9,134 bases of DNA. Origin: JAKBCQ01 sp021807585. GTDB taxonomy: Bacteria > Planctomycetota > Planctomycetia > Isosphaerales > Isosphaeraceae. Positions 6,260-9,134 of this stretch are shown here, piece after piece. The position numbers and the translations under genes are program-made. Under the pieces are notes generated by a model, which saw only the letters and a program-made list of their open reading frames with translations, had not been told where the DNA came from and ran no database searches. The stretch spans positions 1-9,134 of the forward strand of contig DAHWFG010000620.1 in NCBI GenBank assembly GCA_027325115.1, read 5' to 3'. The stretch's first letter is position 1. The number at the start of each line of letters is the position of its first letter.

Positions 6260-8143
6260 CTACCGGATCGATTCTTGGTGCGAAGTCGCGTTCTCGATCG
6301 CTTCGACCTCGCGTACCACGCGCATTGCGTCGAGCTCAACCTCGGTAAGCGTTTGCTTGATCCCGCTCGGCCAGGCGATCTCCACGCGGTCGATCCGGTC
6401 GACCGCCCCGACGCCGATCAGCAATCGGGGATCGTTCGAGGCGAGATAACTCCCCCCTCCCTTTACCTGACGCGTAATTATACCCTTGTTTGTGTGAACG
6501 ACGACGCGTGCGCCGATCGCCCCGCGATTCGATTGGCGACCGATCAGATCGAGTCCGATCCACGATCCGAGCCGATTCGATTCGTTCCAAAGCAGAGCGG
6601 GCTTGGAATCGAGCACGCCGACGACGATATCGATCGCGCCGTCGTCGTTTAAATCTCCGAACGCGGCGCTCCGCGCCACCCGCGGGTCTCGAAAAAACGG
6701 CCCGGGGTCGGCGACGAGGCGGAACTTACCGTCGCCGATGTTCCGCCAGATCTTGGCGTATTCGGCCTGGGGAACGTCCTCGCCCAAAAGCTGGAGGTTA
6801 TCATCCACGTGCCCGTTGCAGACGAACATATCGGGGAGACCGTCGCTATCGAAATCGGCGAGGGCGCATCCCCAGCCGACATCGGGGAGGCTGTCCTGAA
6901 CGATCCCCGCACGCGCCGAGACGTCTTGAAATGAACGTCCGTCGAGGTTGCGATAAAGCGTGTTGTATTCGCCTCGAAAGTTGGTGACGAACAGCTCGGG
7001 TTTGCCGTCGCCGTCGATATCCTCGGCGTCGACCCCCATACCCGCCATCGCTCCCCCCGTATCGCTCCGCGCAGCGCCCGCGATCTCGCCCACGTCGTCG
7101 AAAGTCGCATCGCCCCGATTCATAAATAAAAAATTCGGACATTCGTCATTAACAACATATATGTCGATTTTACCGTTGAAATCAAGATCGGCGGCGACGA
7201 CTCCGAGTCCTCGACCGTCTTCGCGGGCGATCCCCGCGGCTTCGGTCGTGTTCTCAAACGTTCCGTCACCCCGGTTGCGATAAAGCGCATGACGCACGGG
7301 TTCGATCGAGTGCGGCGAACAGTGCACCCGGATCCGCTTGGTTTGATCGCCGCAATACGGCCGGGGGGCGTCGATCGACCAGCGACCGTACCCCGTCACA
7401 TACAAATCGAGGTTTCCATCGCCGTCGTAATCGAGCGCCGCGGCGGCCGTCGACCAATCGTCGTTCGATACTCCCGCCGCGTATGCTTCATCATGAAAAT
7501 ATCCATCACCATCGTTGATATAAAGAGAATCGGGTCCAAGCGCGGCGACATAAAGATCGATAAAGCCGTCGCCGTTAAAATCCCCCGCCGCCACTCCGTG
7601 GCAAAAGCCGATATGAACAAGCCCTGATTGTATGGTGACGTCTTCAAAGGCGCCGTCGCCGCGATTGCGATAAAGCCGATTGCCGCGGCAGGAAGTCGGC
7701 GCGTCGAGCGGCAATTCACGGGTCGTCGCGAAGAAGAGATCGAGCGCGCCGTCGCCGTCGTAATCGAAGATCGCGATTCCCGATCCGTAGATCGTGGGAA
7801 AATACTTCTCGGCGCCGTTTCCGCTCGTTTGCTTGAAGTCAATCCCCGATTCGGCGCCCGCGGAACGAAACCCGATCGCATTCGCAGCGGACATCGATCG
7901 AGCGATTGAAGATCGATTCGATAAGCCGGACTTCGAGTCGCTTATCGACTTGTCGCCGTGCGCAATCGATTTGTCGACCCGCGCGCTCGTTTGAGACCGC
8001 CGACTCGTTCGATCACAACCGATATAAAGACATAGCCAGGCGATCAATAATATAAAAAATGGCTTGTTGATTCGACTTGATCGTAAGACGCGGTTTGATC
8101 CGCGCATACTTTGAATCACGTGAATAACAACGAGAAATTGCAT
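6260..8143 (-). CDS. CRTAC1-like FG-GAP/ASPIC-UnbV protein with lipoprotein-type signal
   Basis: First gene of the four-gene cluster, 627 residues from ATG 8143. The in-frame ATG 8107 (Met13) is the better biological start, because MRGSNRVLRSSRINK then leads straight into the hydrophobic segment 29-42 and Cys43 (LYIGC). That fits a lipoprotein signal, though Tyr at the -3 position is atypical. Numbering here uses the longer form. Residues 44-90 are a Ser/Arg/Lys-rich linker with DKSI repeated at 57 and 64. Seven VCBS/FG-GAP units carry D-x-(D/N)-x-(D/N)-G calcium loops near 127, 188, 238, 319, 375, 430 and 497, enough for a seven-bladed propeller. Residues 527-595 are an ASPIC/UnbV domain (NRGAIGARVVV, GGGSYLASNDPRLLIGVG, VEIAWPSG). 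A Cys pair, 264 and 275, lies in a loop before repeat four. Such proteins are exported and calcium-binding, but no reaction is known. The terminator at 8188-8223 isolates this operon from the genes upstream. Confidence 0.93.
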   Translation of the reverse strand: MQFLVVIHVIQSMRGSNRVLRSSRINKPFFILLIAWLCLYIGCDRTSRRSQTSARVDKSIAHGDKSISDSKSGLSNRSSIARSMSAANAIGFRSAGAESGIDFKQTSGNGAEKYFPTIYGSGIAIFDYDGDGALDLFFATTRELPLDAPTSCRGNRLYRNRGDGAFEDVTIQSGLVHIGFCHGVAAGDFNGDGFIDLYVAALGPDSLYINDGDGYFHDEAYAAGVSNDDWSTAAAALDYDGDGNLDLYVTGYGRWSIDAPRPYCGDQTKRIRVHCSPHSIEPVRHALYRNRGDGTFENTTEAAGIAREDGRGLGVVAADLDFNGKIDIYVVNDECPNFLFMNRGDATFDDVGEIAGAARSDTGGAMAGMGVDAEDIDGDGKPELFVTNFRGEYNTLYRNLDGRSFQDVSARAGIVQDSLPDVGWGCALADFDSDGLPDMFVCNGHVDDNLQLLGEDVPQAEYAKIWRNIGDGKFRLVADPGPFFRDPRVARSAAFGDLNDDGAIDIVVGVLDSKPALLWNESNRLGSWIGLDLIGRQSNRGAIGARVVVHTNKGIITRQVKGGGSYLASNDPRLLIGVGAVDRIDRVEIAWPSGIKQTLTEVELDAMRVVREVEAIENATSHQESIR

Positions 8144-8187
8144 TTCATTCGATTGCTTGTTTAGCGCGACATCGAACCGCGATCGAT

Positions 8188-8223
8188 AAAACGAGCCCGC
8201 GCTTCGGGTACGAAGCCGGGCTC
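8188..8223 (-). terminator. Rho-independent terminator after the small lipoprotein gene
   Basis: On the minus strand GAGCCCG pairs with CGGGCTC (8217-8223 with 8193-8199) and GCTTCG pairs with CGAAGC (8211-8216 with 8201-8206), with a tetraloop at 8207-8210 and one bulged base (8200). The stem is followed, after a single G, by TTTTAT on the minus strand (8191 downward). It lies 32 nt after the lipoprotein stop and about 45 nt before the CRTAC1-like gene, so it ends the DUF1559-lipoprotein transcript. Confidence 0.85.
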
Positions 8224-8255
8224 TTAATCGTATGAAAACAACTTTGGTTGACGGC

Positions 8256-8537
8256 TCACTTCTTGGGAGCGCCGCCCTTGGCCGCGGGGGTTTTGATGAC
8301 GGCGTCGGCGCCGCTTTTGCCCTCGGCGTAATCGGAACCGGCGCCCGTGGCGCTCTTGGCTTGTTGTTGTTTCACGTAGTTTTGCATATCACCCGGTCCC
8401 GTCGGCGTGCCGGGAGGCACGAGAACCTTGGTCTGATCTCCGCCGGCACCGGCCTGGTTGTCGTCCTGCGAGCAACCCAAGAAGGTGAAGGTGGCGATCG
8501 TCATTGTGGCGAGGAGAACGACAAACTTGAAGCGCAT
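8256..8537 (-). CDS. Small putative lipoprotein (93 aa) downstream of a DUF1559 gene
   Basis: Begins at ATG 8537 with AAGGAG (8553-8548) 10 nt upstream, which fixes the start; a longer in-frame extension to 8840 would run antiparallel-shifted through the DUF1559 gene and is rejected. MRFKFVVLLATMTIATFTFL then GC gives a lipoprotein signal with Cys22 as the lipidated residue. The mature part is short, polar and probably disordered, rich in Gly, Ala, Lys, Pro and Gln: a PPGTPTGPG stretch (41-49), a possible short helix MQNYVKQQQAKSA (51-63) and a basic end GGAPKK. No domain is recognised. Small lipoproteins next to DUF1559 genes are a common planctomycete arrangement, so a role with the pseudopilin-like partner in the cell envelope is plausible but unproven. 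A strong terminator follows. Confidence 0.87.
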   Translation of the reverse strand: MRFKFVVLLATMTIATFTFLGCSQDDNQAGAGGDQTKVLVPPGTPTGPGDMQNYVKQQQAKSATGAGSDYAEGKSGADAVIKTPAAKGGAPKK

Positions 8538-8547
8538 CGCTGAAGAA

Positions 8548-8553
8548 CTCCTT
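8548..8553 (-). promoter_or_regulatory. Ribosome binding site AAGGAG of the small lipoprotein gene
   Basis: AAGGAG on the minus strand, 10 nt before ATG 8537. It decides the start of the 93-residue frame and sits in the loop of the possible alternative pairing described for the hairpin at 8577-8617. Confidence 0.75.
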
Positions 8554-8576
8554 GATAATGATCCATTAACATAAGA

Positions 8577-8617
8577 TCGACGATGCGCAGTGCGATTTCG
8601 CCGCGGCGCATCGTCGA
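8577..8617 (-). promoter_or_regulatory. 12-bp perfect hairpin between DUF1559 and lipoprotein genes, possible attenuator
   Basis: TCGACGATGCGC (8577-8588) and GCGCATCGTCGA (8606-8617) are perfectly complementary around a 17-nt loop. The hairpin lies 51 nt after the DUF1559 stop and 39 nt before the lipoprotein start. The sequence after it on the minus strand (TCTTATGTTAATGG) is only mildly T-rich, so full termination is uncertain. The minus-strand 8-mer CGATGCGC of the first arm recurs over the lipoprotein start codon (8539-8532), so the second arm could pair with either copy. Confidence 0.6.
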
Positions 8618-8668
8618 ACCCCGTACGACCGCTTGATGATAGCGATCGAATTCGCAGGATGAAACGGT

Positions 8669-9134
8669 TTACAGCCCCGACATATCGACAACCTCGTTGC
8701 CGCCGTATGTCGCGACTCCATACCAGACCACGTAGTTGACGCTGCTCTTGACGAACCGCACGCTGCCGTCGGCGAAGAGGACGTTGACTCCGCCGGGATG
8801 GAGCGAGCTCGCGCCGACCATGTGCGAAGCGCCCCGCCAATCCATGCCGAGATCGCTATAAACGCAGGCACGGCGGTTGGGGGGTTGGGTGTGCGAATAG
8901 GTGCAGCTTCCGCCGTGAATCCACCATTCGCCTTTCCATCCCCAGTTCCAGTTATAACCCGTGTTGCTGCAAATCTGGGCGTTCAAATAATCGGAATAGG
9001 GTTGAATGCCCGCGAGACCGCTCGTGACGAATTGCCCTGATGAGTCGTTTGTCGTCGTTCCCCAGACCATCCCCAGCACGTTCGGCGCCCACGGCGAACC
9101 CGTCGCGGGACCTTTCACCCATTCGCTGAAGATC
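8669..9134 (-). CDS. DUF1559 pseudopilin-like protein, C-terminal part (5' end outside window)
   Basis: The frame is open to the window edge; the visible 154 residues begin IFSEWVKGPATGSPWAPN and end at TAA 8671-8669. A GTG at 9118 reads through from upstream coding sequence (FSEWV) and is not the start. Residues near the end contain HPGGVNVLFADGSVRFVK, which is the H-X9-DG motif typical of DUF1559 proteins, followed by the family ending with YGGNEVVD. DUF1559 proteins carry a type IV pilin-like N-terminal methylation helix (outside the window here) and are exported; they form very large families in planctomycetes. The middle part is Trp-, Tyr- and Asn-rich (YNWNWGWKGEWW) with three Cys, consistent with an extracellular fold. 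The small lipoprotein gene follows 131 nt downstream on the same strand and is probably co-transcribed. Confidence 0.93.
   Translation of the reverse strand, partial: IFSEWVKGPATGSPWAPNVLGMVWGTTTNDSSGQFVTSGLAGIQPYSDYLNAQICSNTGYNWNWGWKGEWWIHGGSCTYSHTQPPNRRACVYSDLGMDWRGASHMVGASSLHPGGVNVLFADGSVRFVKSSVNYVVWYGVATYGGNEVVDMSGL

Noticed and set aside
6260..8143. Enediyne biosynthesis link suggested by the UnbV name of the C-terminal domain
   Set aside because: The domain is widespread in exported FG-GAP proteins and no polyketide or enediyne gene is present in the window.
8232..8543. 103-residue plus-strand frame starting at ATG 8232
   Set aside because: Antisense to the small lipoprotein gene, which has a strong ribosome binding site, a lipobox and its own terminator.
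8538..8840. Upstream extension of the lipoprotein frame to 8840
   Set aside because: It runs out of phase through the DUF1559 gene and is Arg-rich; the ribosome binding site and signal peptide place the start at 8537.

Overview
The window looks like chromosomal DNA from a planctomycete, most likely a GC-rich member close to the Isosphaerales. This is inferred from gene content, not from a marker gene. The clues are a DUF1559 pseudopilin-like gene with an H-X9-DG motif, a CRTAC1-type FG-GAP/ASPIC-UnbV protein, several predicted exported or membrane-anchored TPR and beta-propeller proteins, and an HU protein with a basic N-terminal tail. I see no insertion sequence, phage gene, CRISPR array, tRNA or rRNA.

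Layout. Positions 1-2519 are read on the plus strand. First comes the last 63 codons of an RND-family efflux transporter, which overlaps by 8 nt a complete periplasmic gamma-glutamyltransferase gene (185-1924). A 235-nt gap follows, holding an AT-rich hairpin and a weak promoter candidate. It leads to an HU-family DNA-binding protein gene with a strong ribosome binding site (2160-2519). A long compound hairpin (2562-2618) separates this gene from the convergent block.

Positions 2640-8143 hold four genes on the minus strand with 21-63 nt gaps and no convincing internal terminator, so probably one operon. In transcription order they are a CRTAC1-like FG-GAP/ASPIC-UnbV protein with an N-terminal lipoprotein-like signal, a membrane-anchored TPR protein, a secreted six-repeat NHL-type beta-propeller, and a second membrane-anchored TPR protein. 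All four are predicted to work outside the cytoplasm, and they combine two propellers with two helical-repeat scaffolds. This is the best candidate here for an undescribed envelope system.

Positions 8188-9134, also on the minus strand, hold the 3' end of a DUF1559 pseudopilin-like gene and then a 93-residue lipoprotein gene, closed by a good intrinsic terminator (8188-8223). The gap between these two genes has a 12-bp perfect hairpin. One arm of it could instead pair with the start codon region of the lipoprotein gene, which suggests a possible RNA switch.

Across the window GATC is strikingly over-represented (about 140 sites by hand count against about 34 expected from base composition), and the HIP1-like octamer GCGATCGC occurs five times.
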